From Kitasatospora sp. MMS16-BH015 (lineage in GTDB: Bacteria > Actinomycetota > Actinomycetes > Streptomycetales > Streptomycetaceae): a stretch of 64,000 bases of DNA. The notes beneath the pieces are model-generated. The model made no database searches, was not told the DNA's origin, and was given only the letters and a program-made list of their open reading frames with translations. The stretch is from positions 8,385,001-8,449,000 of the forward strand of contig NZ_CP025394.1 of NCBI RefSeq assembly GCF_002943525.1, written 5' to 3'. The position numbers and the translations under genes are program-made. Each line of letters begins with the position of its first letter. Position 1 is the stretch's first letter. Positions 32,675-41,591 of the stretch are shown one piece after another.

Positions 32675-33580
32675 TCAGCGGGTGCTGCCGGCCGGTTGGT
32701 CGCGCAGGAGTGCGGCGAAGGCCTGGGCGGCTGGGGTGAGGGCGTGGTCGGCCATGCGGACCAGCAGGATGCGGCGGACCGGCGCGGGCGGTTGCAGTGG
32801 CAGGACGGTGACGCCGGGGCGGACGGCCTCCAGGGCTAGGGTCGGGGCGAGCGCGACGCCGATGCCGGCGGCGACCATGGCCTGGGCCTCCTGGTAGTCG
32901 TGGGCCTCGTAGGCGATCCGGGGGTCGAAGCCGGCGGCGCGGCAGCTGCGCTCGAGGGCCTCGGCGACCGGGTGCTGTTCGGCGCGGGTGATCCAGGGGT
33001 CGGCCGCGACCTCCGCGAGAGTGGCCGAGGCGCGGCCTGCGAGCGGATGGCGGTCGCTGACCAGGAGAGCGGGCGGGTCGTCGAGGAGCGGGGTGACGAC
33101 GGCGTCCTCGCGGTCGATGCGGCACCAGTCGTAGTCCCACATGAGCGCCAGCTCGATCTCCCGGCTCTCGAGCATCGACCACAGCCCGGCGATGCGGGCG
33201 CTGCGCACCGCCAGCCGTACGTCGGGGTGTGCTTCGCGGAAGGCGACGACGGCGGACGGGAGCAGCGAGGCGCCCGCCGTGGGGAAGGTGCCGACTCGGA
33301 GCGTGCCCGTGCGCAGTCCGGCAAGGTCGGCGAGTTCGCTGGCCGCGGCCCGCAGCTCGCGGGCGATCCGCTCCCCGCGCTCGGCCAGGACGCGCCCCGC
33401 GTCGGTGAGGGTCACGCCGCGCGCGTGGCGCTCCAGAAGAGGTTGGCCGGCTTCCGCCTCCAGGCGGCTGACCTGCTGTGACACCGCTGAGGGGGTGTAG
33501 TTGAGGGCGCGAGCGGCCGCGGTCACCGAGCCGTGGCGGGCGACCTCCGCGAAGAGCAGGATGCGCCGGACATCCAGCAT
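32675..33580 (-). CDS. LysR-family transcriptional regulator
   Basis: A 301-aa regulator with an N-terminal winged HTH (LLFAEVARHGSVTAAARALN, YTPSAVSQQVSRLEAEAGQP) and a two-lobed co-inducer domain (TLRVGTFPTAGASLLPSAVV, LVSDRHPLAGRASATLAEVA, AQAMVAAGIGVALAPTLALE). ATG 33580 is preferred to the adjacent GTG because GGAGG then lies 7 bases upstream. It is divergent from the DUF1275 membrane protein gene (134-base gap), the classic arrangement for a LysR regulator and its target. Confidence 0.9.
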   Translation of the reverse strand: MLDVRRILLFAEVARHGSVTAAARALNYTPSAVSQQVSRLEAEAGQPLLERHARGVTLTDAGRVLAERGERIARELRAAASELADLAGLRTGTLRVGTFPTAGASLLPSAVVAFREAHPDVRLAVRSARIAGLWSMLESREIELALMWDYDWCRIDREDAVVTPLLDDPPALLVSDRHPLAGRASATLAEVAADPWITRAEQHPVAEALERSCRAAGFDPRIAYEAHDYQEAQAMVAAGIGVALAPTLALEAVRPGVTVLPLQPPAPVRRILLVRMADHALTPAAQAFAALLRDQPAGSTR

Positions 33581-33713
33581 CACGCCACCTCCACCGTTTA
33601 CCTCAGCTTAATGCCTATGCAGATTTCCGAGATTGTACTTCACGCTGCCGTGGCCCAGGGTGGAAAGCAGCCCGCGCGGAGAAGCCGCCGGGATTCCACG
33701 AGGAGGCTGTGTG

Positions 33714-34493
33714 GTGCGCGCCCATGCTGCGGAGCCGCCGCTCCCCACCTCGCAGTCCCTGCGGCTGGGCGTACTGCTGGCTCTGGTAGGCGGTGCGCTC
33801 GACGCTTTCACGTTCGTCGCCCACGGTGGGGTCTTCGCCAACGCGCAGACCGGGAACATCGTCCTGCTGGGCATCGCGGCCGCGCGGGGGCAGTGGGCAC
33901 AGGCCGTTGGCCAGCTTCCGGCGATCCTCGCGTTCGTCGTCGGCGTGTTCGTCGCGGAGTCCCTCAAGCGACCGCGGGTGGCCGCCGCCGTTCGCCGGCC
34001 GGCCCGGGCGGCCCTCGTGCTGGAGATCGCGGTGCTCGCCGGTGTCGCGCCGGCGCCCGCCAACACTCCGGACACGCTCGTCATCGTCGTCATCGCTTTC
34101 ACCGCCTCGGTGCAGGTCTCCACCTTCCGCAGGTTGGTGGACACCGCGTACAACACCACGATGACGACGGGGAACCTGCGCACCGCGACCCAGAGCGCCT
34201 ACAAGGCCGTCATCGACCGCGATCGCGGAGCGGCCCGGCGAGCGGGCCAGTTCGGCGCCGTCATCGCCGCTTTTCTCGTCGGCGCGTCCGGCGGCGGCCT
34301 GCTGACGGCGGCCGTGGGTGCTCGCATGCTGTGGGTCCTGGTCGGCCTCCTCGCGCTGGGGCTGGCGCTGTTCGTCTACGACGAAGGACGACAGTTCGGG
34401 CCGGCCGCCGGGGGAGCGGCGGCCGGCCCGGAGACGGGTACGGATCAGGCGGCGGTGCCGGTGACCGTGGTGCCGGATTTGGTCAGGCGGTAG
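33714..34493 (+). CDS. DUF1275 (YoaK-type) membrane protein
   Basis: A 259-aa integral membrane protein with about six helices. The family signature is present as LALVGGALDAFTFVAHGGVF then ANAQTGNIVLLG near the N-terminus, and NTTMTTGNLRTATQSAY in the middle. A transport role is suspected for the family but not proven. GTG 33714 is chosen because AGGAGG lies 7 bases upstream. The last 49 bases overlap the 3' end of the convergent GH5 gene; the C-terminal tail DQAAVPVTVVPDLVRR is encoded by that overlap and may be a secondary extension. Confidence 0.85.
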   Translation: MRAHAAEPPLPTSQSLRLGVLLALVGGALDAFTFVAHGGVFANAQTGNIVLLGIAAARGQWAQAVGQLPAILAFVVGVFVAESLKRPRVAAAVRRPARAALVLEIAVLAGVAPAPANTPDTLVIVVIAFTASVQVSTFRRLVDTAYNTTMTTGNLRTATQSAYKAVIDRDRGAARRAGQFGAVIAAFLVGASGGGLLTAAVGARMLWVLVGLLALGLALFVYDEGRQFGPAAGGAAAGPETGTDQAAVPVTVVPDLVRR

Positions 34494-36187
34494 GTGACGG
34501 TGGCGCCGCTCCAGAAGCGGAAGGTGAGGGTGACCGGGGCGTCGTCCTTCAGCGAGGTGAGGAAGCCGGTCTTGACGGTGGTGGTGTTGGCGGCGTAGTC
34601 GGCGGCGTAGTTGTTGAACTCCTGGTAGGTGGTCCAGCCGTACGGGCCGGCGGCGGTGCCGTCGGCGTAGGTGGACTCGACGTTGGCCAGCAGGTCGCCG
34701 TTGAACCGGGTCGGGATGGTGAGCCCGTCGGTGGTGCCGGTGGCGTCGGACAGCACCGGTTGCTCGGCGGTGCGCACGTCGAGCTGCCAGGGGACGCCGT
34801 GGGAGTACCGGATCTGGAGGGTCGCGTCGACCCCGTAGGCCCGGTCGCCGGCCAGCCGGGTGAGGGCCTGGGCGGTGAGGGTCAGCTGGTCGCCGTTCAG
34901 GGTGAAGTCGCGGTTGAGGTGCAGGCGTTGGTCGCCCTGCCACAGGCCGGTGAAGCGCTGTCCGTTGAGGTTGAGGGAGACGGTCTGCGCCGCGACGGGG
35001 CCGGACTTCGGCAGGAAGAGGTTGTCGGTGGAGGCGGTGCCCGAGCGGGTCCGCCAGGAGGACTTGATCAGGGCCATCAGGGCGGGGTCACGCCACTGGA
35101 GGGTCTCGCGGTTCAGGTAGTTGGCGTCGTCCCAGAGCGCGGTGGTGATGCCGTCGGCCCGGGCGACGTAGTTGACGTGCTCGTAGTACTTCAGCATCTC
35201 CCCGCGCTCGACGATGCCGGAGCCCGGTTCGCTGAGCAGGCCGTACTCGCCGAGGTAGACGGGGATGCCCTTGGCGACGAAGGTGTCGTGCACCCGGGCG
35301 AAGCCTTCGGTCAGGTCCGCCTGGGTCTTGGCGTCGTAGGTCGTGCCGTTCGCGACGTTCACGCTGAACGGCCAGAAGCTGTAGTAGTGCACGGTCGCCA
35401 CCAGGTTGCGGTCGTGCAGCGAGCTCATGGTCGTCGACAGGTCGTCCAGCCAGTGCTGGGCGTTGTTGGTCTCCTCGGAGGGCAGCACGAGCAGCCGGTC
35501 CTTGTTCACCCCGCCGCTGGCCCGGACGATGGTGTGGAACGAGGTGTTGAGCTCCCGCAGGTACTGGGTCTTCTGCGCGTCGGTCGCGTCGGCGAACTGC
35601 GGCTCGTTGATGCTCTCCATCAGCAGCTTGCGCGGCTCGTCCTTGAAGGCGGTGGCGATCTGCTGCCAGGTCGCGTCGAACCGGGCCAGGACGGTGTCGT
35701 GGTCGGTGGACATCTTGTTGATCCACTGCCACGAGTCGTGGTGGACGTTGATCTCCACGTAGAGGCCGTCCGCCAGGGCCAGGTCGACCACCTGCCTGAC
35801 CCGCTTCATCCAGACCGGGTCGATGGCGTAGGGGGCGGTGGCGGACTGGTGGCCGGACCAGGTGACGGGGATGCGGACGCTGCGGAAGCCCTCCGCCCGG
35901 ATCTTGTCGAACAGTGCCTTGGTGGTGAGCGGGTTGCCCCAGGAGGTCTCGTCGGGGATGGCGTCCAGGGTGTTGCCGAGGTTCCAGCTGGGCTGCATCG
36001 CGGCGACCGCGGCCATCGGATCCTCGGGAACGTACAGGCCGGCGGGCTGGGCGGCGTCCGGGGCGGCCGGCGCCGCGAAGGCGGGGACGGCGGTCAGCGC
36101 ACCGGTGGTGACCAGCGCCGCCAGGAGGCCGGCGGTCCGACGGAGGCGGCGGGTGCGTCGGCGCGAGGGCTGCTGTGAGGCGTACAC
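34445..36187 (-). CDS. Secreted GH5 endo-glucanase/xyloglucanase with CBM_X2 and CBM46, copy 2
   Basis: A 580-aa exported enzyme. The GH5 (subfamily 4-like) barrel spans ~50-385: PSWNLGNTLDAIPDETSWGN, SVRIPVTWSGHQS, acid/base Glu in LLMESINEPQF (~192), nucleophile Glu in IPVYLGEYGLL (~313). An Ig-like CBM_X2 (~390-470, LNLNGQRFTGLWQGDQRLHL) and a CBM46-like domain (~475-580, GDLLANVESTYADGTAAGP) follow, the BhCel5B architecture, known to act on mixed-linkage glucan and xyloglucan. Start is GTG with AAGGGAC upstream. It is a tandem paralogue of the gene at 36213-37967 and the last gene of the leftward arm of locus 2. Confidence 0.88.
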   Translation of the reverse strand: MYASQQPSRRRTRRLRRTAGLLAALVTTGALTAVPAFAAPAAPDAAQPAGLYVPEDPMAAVAAMQPSWNLGNTLDAIPDETSWGNPLTTKALFDKIRAEGFRSVRIPVTWSGHQSATAPYAIDPVWMKRVRQVVDLALADGLYVEINVHHDSWQWINKMSTDHDTVLARFDATWQQIATAFKDEPRKLLMESINEPQFADATDAQKTQYLRELNTSFHTIVRASGGVNKDRLLVLPSEETNNAQHWLDDLSTTMSSLHDRNLVATVHYYSFWPFSVNVANGTTYDAKTQADLTEGFARVHDTFVAKGIPVYLGEYGLLSEPGSGIVERGEMLKYYEHVNYVARADGITTALWDDANYLNRETLQWRDPALMALIKSSWRTRSGTASTDNLFLPKSGPVAAQTVSLNLNGQRFTGLWQGDQRLHLNRDFTLNGDQLTLTAQALTRLAGDRAYGVDATLQIRYSHGVPWQLDVRTAEQPVLSDATGTTDGLTIPTRFNGDLLANVESTYADGTAAGPYGWTTYQEFNNYAADYAANTTTVKTGFLTSLKDDAPVTLTFRFWSGATVTYRLTKSGTTVTGTAA

Positions 36188-36212
36188 GAGGGGTGTCCCT
36201 TCCGTCGGGCCG

Positions 36213-37967
36213 TCAGGAGGCGGTGCCGGTGACCGTGGTGCCCGACTTGGTCAGGTGGTAGGTGACGGTGGCGCCGCTCCAGAAGCGGAAGGTGAGCGTC
36301 ACCGGGGCGTCGTCCTTGAGCGACTTGAGGAAGTCGGCCTTGACGGTGGTGGTGTTGGCGGCGTAGTCGGCGCGGTAGTTGTCGAAGGACTGGTAGGTGG
36401 TCCAGGAGGCCGGGCCGGCGGCGGTGCCGTCGGTGTAGGTGGACTGGACGTTGGCCACCAGGTCGCCGTTGAACCGGGTCGGGAGGGTCAAGCCGTCGGT
36501 GGTGCCGGTGGCGTCGGACAGCGCGGCCTGGGCGTAGGAGCGCACGAAGAGCTTCCACGGGACGCCGTCGGAGTACCGGACCTCGAGGGTGGCCTTGACC
36601 CCGGTGGCGCGGTCACCGGCCAGCCGGGTGAGGGCGCTCGCGGTCAGGGTGAGCCGGTTGCCGTCGAGGGTGTAGTCGAGGTACGGGATCAGCGGGCGGT
36701 CGCCCTGCCAGAGGCCGGTGAACCACTGCCCGTTGGGGTTCAGGGTGATGGTCTGAGCCGTGAGGGGGCCGGAGGCCGGCAGGTAGAGGTTGTCGGTGGA
36801 GGCGGTGCCCGAGCGGGTCCGCCAGGAGGTCTGGATCAGGGCCTTCATCTCGGGGACCATCCACTGCATGGTGGACCGGTTCAGGAAGTCGTTGGCGGCG
36901 TCCCAGACGGCGGTGGTCAGGCCGTTGACCCGGGCCTCGTAGTTGACGTGCTCGAAGTACTTCAGCATCTCGCCGCGCTCGACCACGCCGGAGTAGGGCG
37001 AGGTGAGCAGGCCGTACTCGCCGAGGTAGACGGGGATGCCCTTGGCGACGAAGGTGTCGTGCACCCGGGCGAAGCCGTCGTGCAGGTCGGCCTGCGCCGT
37101 GGCGTCGTAGGTCGGATCGTTGGCGATGTTCACGCTGAACGGGTACCAGCTGTAGTAGTGCACGGTGGCGACCAGGTTGCGGTCGTTCAGCGAGTTCATC
37201 GTGGTCGACAGGTCGTCCAGCCAGTGCTGGGCGTTGTTGGTCTCCTCGGAGGGCAGCACGAGCAGCCGGTCCTTGTTCCGCCCGCCGCTGGCCCGGACGA
37301 TGGCCTGGAACGAGGTGTTGAGCTCGCGCAGGTACTGGGTCTTCTGGGCGTCGGTCGCGTTGGAGAACTGCGGTTCGTTGATGCTCTCCATGAGGAGTGC
37401 GCGCGGCTCGTCCTTGAAGGCGGTGGCGATCTGCTGCCAGGTCGCGTTGAACCGGGCCATGATGGTGTCGTGGTCGGTGGACATGTACTCGATCCACTGC
37501 CAGGAGTCGTGGTGGACGTTGATCTCGACGTAGAGGCCGGCGGTGAGGGCCAGGTCGACCACCTGCTTGACCCGTGCCATCCACGCCGCGTCGATGGTGT
37601 AGGGGGCGGTGGCGGATTGGTGCGGGTACCAGGTGACGGGGATCCGGACGCTGCGGAAGCCCTGGGCGCGGAGGCCGTCGAAGGTCGCCTTGGTGGTGAG
37701 CGGGTTGCCCCAGGAGGTCTCGTCGGGGATGGCGTCCAGGGTGTTGCCGAGGTTCCAGCTGGGCTGCATCGCGGCCACGGCGGCCATCGGGCTCTGCGGG
37801 ACGGCGACGGCTCGAGCCGGGGTCGGGCCGGACGGTGCGGCGACGGCGGTGCCGCAGGCGAGGCTGCCGGTGGTGGCCAGGGCCACGAGGAGGCCGGCCG
37901 TCCGGTGGAGGCGGCGGCTGCGCGGGCGGGGGCTGCGGGGGCGGGCGGTGTGCTGTGCGTCGTTCAC
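36213..37967 (-). CDS. Secreted GH5 endo-glucanase/xyloglucanase with CBM_X2 and CBM46, copy 1
   Basis: A 584-aa exported enzyme, same order as the downstream paralogue: signal peptide, GH5_4-like barrel (LLMESINEPQF; IPVYLGEYGLL), CBM_X2 (LNPNGQWFTGLWQGDRPLIP), CBM46-like module. All catalytic residues are kept, so both copies look active; differences concentrate in loops and in the CBM46 region (LFVRSYAQAAL against LDVRTAEQPVL), which may tune substrate binding. GTG 37967 has AAGGG 7 bases upstream, and the ribosome-binding region resembles that of the copy. The gap to the next gene is 25 bases. Confidence 0.88.
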   Translation of the reverse strand: MNDAQHTARPRSPRPRSRRLHRTAGLLVALATTGSLACGTAVAAPSGPTPARAVAVPQSPMAAVAAMQPSWNLGNTLDAIPDETSWGNPLTTKATFDGLRAQGFRSVRIPVTWYPHQSATAPYTIDAAWMARVKQVVDLALTAGLYVEINVHHDSWQWIEYMSTDHDTIMARFNATWQQIATAFKDEPRALLMESINEPQFSNATDAQKTQYLRELNTSFQAIVRASGGRNKDRLLVLPSEETNNAQHWLDDLSTTMNSLNDRNLVATVHYYSWYPFSVNIANDPTYDATAQADLHDGFARVHDTFVAKGIPVYLGEYGLLTSPYSGVVERGEMLKYFEHVNYEARVNGLTTAVWDAANDFLNRSTMQWMVPEMKALIQTSWRTRSGTASTDNLYLPASGPLTAQTITLNPNGQWFTGLWQGDRPLIPYLDYTLDGNRLTLTASALTRLAGDRATGVKATLEVRYSDGVPWKLFVRSYAQAALSDATGTTDGLTLPTRFNGDLVANVQSTYTDGTAAGPASWTTYQSFDNYRADYAANTTTVKADFLKSLKDDAPVTLTFRFWSGATVTYHLTKSGTTVTGTAS

Positions 37968-38014
37968 GGGGTGTCCCTTCGGGGTGAACTGAGCGGGAGA
38001 TCCCTGGCGGGTGG

Positions 38015-39526
38015 TCAGGGAAGTTGGAGCGGCTCGTAGTCGAAGTGGTCGAAGTGGACGGTGCCGGCCGCGGCGTACATGCCGATGACCCGGCCGGTGA
38101 AGCCGCCGGCCACCTCGGTGGACAGGTAGCGGCCGGCGAGGTCGGCGAGCACGGTGAAGGTGCCGTCGGGCTCCTCGATGCCGAAGGAGAGGACGTCCGG
38201 CCCGGTCCGCGAGCCGCGCGGGGGCTCGGGAGCGATCTCGACGCCGAGCACGACCGCTCCGGCGGGCACCGCGCGGGTGGCGACCTCGGTGCGCAGCGGG
38301 CCGATCCGGGCGTAGACCTTCACCTCGCCGTCTGCGGCCTCGATCTCGTAGTGGTGCTCCTCGTCCAGGCGGACGGCCAGGCCGCCGCGGCCGTCGGTGG
38401 GGTCGATCAGGGTGCGGGCCCGGCAGGAGAGGTGCTGCTGGCGGTGGCCGACGAACACCACGTCGGGCTCGTCCGGGGAGGCGCCGGCGGCGCGCAGGGT
38501 CAGCCAGCCGGAACGTTCCTTCGTGGTGCACATGCTCTGTGAGCGTTCACGGACCGAGATCCAGCGCGGGTGCAGCTCGGCGTCGTCGAACTCGTCCCGG
38601 GCGGGCTCGGCGGGGACGGGGTGCAGCGGCCAGGCGGGGGCGGGCAGTTCGAGGGCGACCTCGCCGACCACCGGCCAGCCGTCCACCCACTCGACGGGGG
38701 CGAGGAAGGTCTCCCGGCCCAGCACGTGCCAGCCGGGGGTGCCGCCGCCGGGCCGCACGCCCAGGAGCACCAGGCACCAGGAGCCGTCGGGGGCCTGGAC
38801 GAGGTCGGCGTGGCCGGTGTTCTGGATCGGGCGGTGGGTGCTGCGGTGGGTCAGGATCGGATTGGCCGGGCAGGGTTCGAACGGGCCGTCGGGCGCGCGG
38901 CCGCGGGCGATGGAGACGGCGTGGCCGCGCTCGGTGCCGCCCTCGGCGATCATCAGGTACCAGTAGTCGCCGATCCGGTACAGGTGCGGGGCCTCGGGGG
39001 CCAGGGCGCCGGGGGTGCCGGACCAGACCCGGTGCGGCTCGCCGAGGGTCTCGCCGGTGGCCAGGTCCAGTCGGACCTGGGAGACGCCGGCGACGGTGAC
39101 CCAGCAGGTGCCGTCCTCGTCCCAGGCGAGGTCCGGGTCGATGCCGTGGACGCCGGGCAGCCGGATCGGGTCGGACCAGGGGCCGGCCGGGTCGGTGGCG
39201 GTGAAGAGCAGGTTGCCGCCGTCGCCGACGTTGGTGACGATCAGCCAGAACCGGCCGTCGTGGTGGCGCAGGGTCGGAGCGAAGATGCCGCCGGAGGACG
39301 GCATCTCGCGGGGCAGGCACAGCTGGCTGGGCCGCTCCAGGGCGTTGCCGAGCTGTGTCCAGTGCACCAGGTCGCGGCTGTGGAAGACGGGGATGCCGGG
39401 GAAGTACTCGAAGCTGGAGCAGACCAGGTAGTAGTCGTCGCCCACGCGGCAGACGCTGGGGTCGGGGTGGAAGCCGGGGATCACCGGGTTGGAGACGGTG
39501 GCGCCGGGCTGGGGCTGTGCTGACAC
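38015..39526 (-). CDS. GH43 beta-xylosidase/alpha-L-arabinofuranosidase, cytoplasmic
   Basis: A 503-aa enzyme with no signal peptide. The five-bladed propeller contains the general base Asp in PGFHPDPSV (Asp22), the pKa-modulating Asp in GIDPDLAWDEDG (~130) and the acid Glu in LAPEAPHLYRIG (~177). A C-terminal beta-sandwich (~310-503, ending YAAAGTVHFDHFDYEPL) is the GH43_C2 type. It removes xylose or arabinose from imported oligosaccharides. GTG 39526 has AAGGA 9 bases upstream. An operator-like palindrome lies inside the gene at 38538, spelled with rare codons. Confidence 0.9.
   Translation of the reverse strand: MSAQPQPGATVSNPVIPGFHPDPSVCRVGDDYYLVCSSFEYFPGIPVFHSRDLVHWTQLGNALERPSQLCLPREMPSSGGIFAPTLRHHDGRFWLIVTNVGDGGNLLFTATDPAGPWSDPIRLPGVHGIDPDLAWDEDGTCWVTVAGVSQVRLDLATGETLGEPHRVWSGTPGALAPEAPHLYRIGDYWYLMIAEGGTERGHAVSIARGRAPDGPFEPCPANPILTHRSTHRPIQNTGHADLVQAPDGSWCLVLLGVRPGGGTPGWHVLGRETFLAPVEWVDGWPVVGEVALELPAPAWPLHPVPAEPARDEFDDAELHPRWISVRERSQSMCTTKERSGWLTLRAAGASPDEPDVVFVGHRQQHLSCRARTLIDPTDGRGGLAVRLDEEHHYEIEAADGEVKVYARIGPLRTEVATRAVPAGAVVLGVEIAPEPPRGSRTGPDVLSFGIEEPDGTFTVLADLAGRYLSTEVAGGFTGRVIGMYAAAGTVHFDHFDYEPLQLP
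38538..38551. promoter_or_regulatory. Intragenic LacI-type operator-like palindrome
   Basis: TGTGAGCGTTCACG within the GH43 gene, one base from the palindrome in the GH3 gene at 53620. The coding strand spells CGT-GAA-CGC-TCA-CAG, AT-richer at third positions than the surrounding codons. Confidence 0.4.
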
Positions 39527-39556
39527 GTGGTCGGTTCCTTAGCTGGTAGGTGGGGT

Positions 39557-39587
39557 GGTGCCCCGGGCTGTCAGGTCCCGGGGCACC
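39557..39587 (-). terminator. Terminator-like hairpin after GH-A/CBM2 gene
   Basis: A perfect 11-bp inverted repeat GGTGCCCCGGG/CCCGGGGCACC with a 9-base loop, starting 14 bases past the stop codon of the gene at 39602-41425. It may partly separate that gene from the GH43 gene downstream. Confidence 0.75.
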
Positions 39588-39601
39588 GGCTCGGGGGTGG
39601 C

Positions 39602-41425
39602 TCAGCCGATTGCGCAGGAGGCGCCGTTGAACCAGAAGGCGGACGGGTTGGCGTCACTGCTGGACCAGGTGGCCCTGAAGCCCCACTGGACGCTGCCGCC
39701 CTGCGGGACGGCGGCGTCGTAGGAGACGTTCGCGGCGTTGATGCCCGTGCCGCTCTGCGTGACCGAGGCGTTCCAGGTGTTGGTGATGCTGTTGTCGCCG
39801 GGGAAGTTGAAGCCGAGCGACCAGCCGTTGACCTGGCCGAGGCTGTTGTTGACGACGGTCAGGTTGCCGACCATGACGCCGGACCACTCGTTCTTGTTGT
39901 AGACGACCCGGCAGGGCGCGGCGGTCGGGTGCATCTGGACGACCGTGATGCCGTAGGCGGGCACGGTCTGGGCGGTCGGGCTGCCGCTCTGGGCGGAGGT
40001 GATCGCGCGGGCGTTCTTGAGGTAGGAGTGGACGGTCGGGGTGGCGCCGGAGGGGGTGAACCCGCTGTACGAGAGGTTCACCGTGGCCGCGTTGTTCGGG
40101 TCCCGGTTGATCAGCATGACGTCCACGTCGCCGTCGGCGCGGCGGACGGCGTGCGCGGAGAGCAGCGAGGAGGAGCTGGCGGCCTTGACCAGGGTGTCCC
40201 CGGGAGCACCCAGTTTGGAGATCATCTGGATGCCGTAGTAGGCGGGGAAGGGGGTGTTGGCGGCGGGTTCGCAGGGCGAGCCGCTGGAGACCATGCCGCC
40301 GTCGTTGTAGTCGGTGGCGCCCTCGACGGTGGTCACCTTGCTGCAGTCGGTGCCGTTGCGCAGGTCCCACCAGTCGACGTTGAACGCGCCGTTCTCCAGC
40401 CAGGTGAGGTAGTTGTCGGGGGCGAACAGCCCGTTCGGGGAGGTGTCCAGGTACGCCTGGGCGTTCGCCTCCGTCACCGCGATGCCGACGTTCGGGGCGT
40501 TGGTGCCGGCGTACTGGTTGATCAGCGAGCGGACGGTGCTCGCGATGGCCGGGTTCTGGGCCTGCGGTTTGGTGAGCAGGTCGGCCGGGCTGGTGCTGGT
40601 GGGGTAGGCGTGCACGATCGCGAAGTCGATCTTCGTGCCGGCGATCGACAGCACGGTGTGGTTCCAGTCCATGGTGTCGCCCGGGCCGATCATGCCGTCC
40701 GGCCAGTAGCCGGGGGTGGTCAGCACGGCGCCGATCTTGACGCTCGGGTCGGCGGCCTTCATCGCCGAGACGTACTGCACCAGGTTGTTCGCGTAGGTGG
40801 TGGCGCTCTTGCTGCTGTGGGTGTCGTACTCCCAGTCGGCGCCGTACTCGCCGTTGCCGTAGACCTCGTTGCCGATCTCCCAGTACTTGACGTCATCGCT
40901 CTTGGTGACGTTGGCGTACCGGACCCAGGCGGCGGCCTCCTGGGCGGTGCCCGAGCCGTAGTTGACGGTGATGATCGGCTGCGCTCCGGCGGCGCGCACG
41001 GTGCCCATGAAGGCGTCGAAGCCGGTGTTCGGGGCGACGTACGCACCGCCCTCGGCGGTGCCGGTCTGCCAGTGGTAGACGTCGGAGTGGCTGCCGCCCG
41101 GGTAGCGGACGGCGTTGAAGCCGGCCGTGCTGAGCAGGCCGGGGGTGGCGGCGGAGTTCATGGCGGCGTCGTAGACCGGGATGTTCACGCCGACGCCGGT
41201 GGCGGGGACGGTGGCGAGCTGTAGGGCGGCGTCCACGGACACCGACACGGGGTTCGCGGCGACGGCTTTGGCGGCGGCGTTGGCTTGGGCGGGCGGTGCG
41301 AGGGCGGCGATCGCGCCGGTGGCGGCGAGCGCGAAGGCCGCCGTGACGGCGATGGCTCGTTCATGGGTGGACCGAAGTGCACGGCTGGACTGGACTGCAC
41401 GGCTGGACTGGAGTTGCCTTCTCAT
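39602..41425 (-). CDS. Secreted clan GH-A glycosidase (GH51-like) with CBM2
   Basis: A 607-aa exported enzyme. After a long signal region (hydrophobic core AIAVTAAFALAATGAIAALA) comes a TIM barrel with acid/base Glu in VKYWEIGNEVYGNGEYG (~182) and probable nucleophile in VGIAVTEANAQAY (~318). The barrel resembles GH51-type arabinofuranosidase/endoglucanase proteins of Streptomyces. Residues ~505-607 form a CBM2 cellulose/xylan-binding module with paired end cysteines (CRVVYNKNEW ... FNGASCAIG) and conserved Trp (GWSLGFNFPG, QWGFRATW). It should act on cell-wall-bound hemicellulose. ATG has GGAGGG upstream. Confidence 0.75.
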   Translation of the reverse strand: MRRQLQSSRAVQSSRALRSTHERAIAVTAAFALAATGAIAALAPPAQANAAAKAVAANPVSVSVDAALQLATVPATGVGVNIPVYDAAMNSAATPGLLSTAGFNAVRYPGGSHSDVYHWQTGTAEGGAYVAPNTGFDAFMGTVRAAGAQPIITVNYGSGTAQEAAAWVRYANVTKSDDVKYWEIGNEVYGNGEYGADWEYDTHSSKSATTYANNLVQYVSAMKAADPSVKIGAVLTTPGYWPDGMIGPGDTMDWNHTVLSIAGTKIDFAIVHAYPTSTSPADLLTKPQAQNPAIASTVRSLINQYAGTNAPNVGIAVTEANAQAYLDTSPNGLFAPDNYLTWLENGAFNVDWWDLRNGTDCSKVTTVEGATDYNDGGMVSSGSPCEPAANTPFPAYYGIQMISKLGAPGDTLVKAASSSSLLSAHAVRRADGDVDVMLINRDPNNAATVNLSYSGFTPSGATPTVHSYLKNARAITSAQSGSPTAQTVPAYGITVVQMHPTAAPCRVVYNKNEWSGVMVGNLTVVNNSLGQVNGWSLGFNFPGDNSITNTWNASVTQSGTGINAANVSYDAAVPQGGSVQWGFRATWSSSDANPSAFWFNGASCAIG

Positions 41426-41591
41426 TGCGTCCCTCCAGGGGGTGGGGGTGCGGGGGCTCGCGTGGGGGCGGGCTCCCGCGTTCTGGACGGTCGGGCCCGG
41501 TCCGGCTGGTGCGGGCGGTCCGGGCGAGAAGCGTGGTCGGGCGCGGCGGTGGTCCGGCGGGGTGGGGAACGCGCGGTGGCGGAACGCATCG

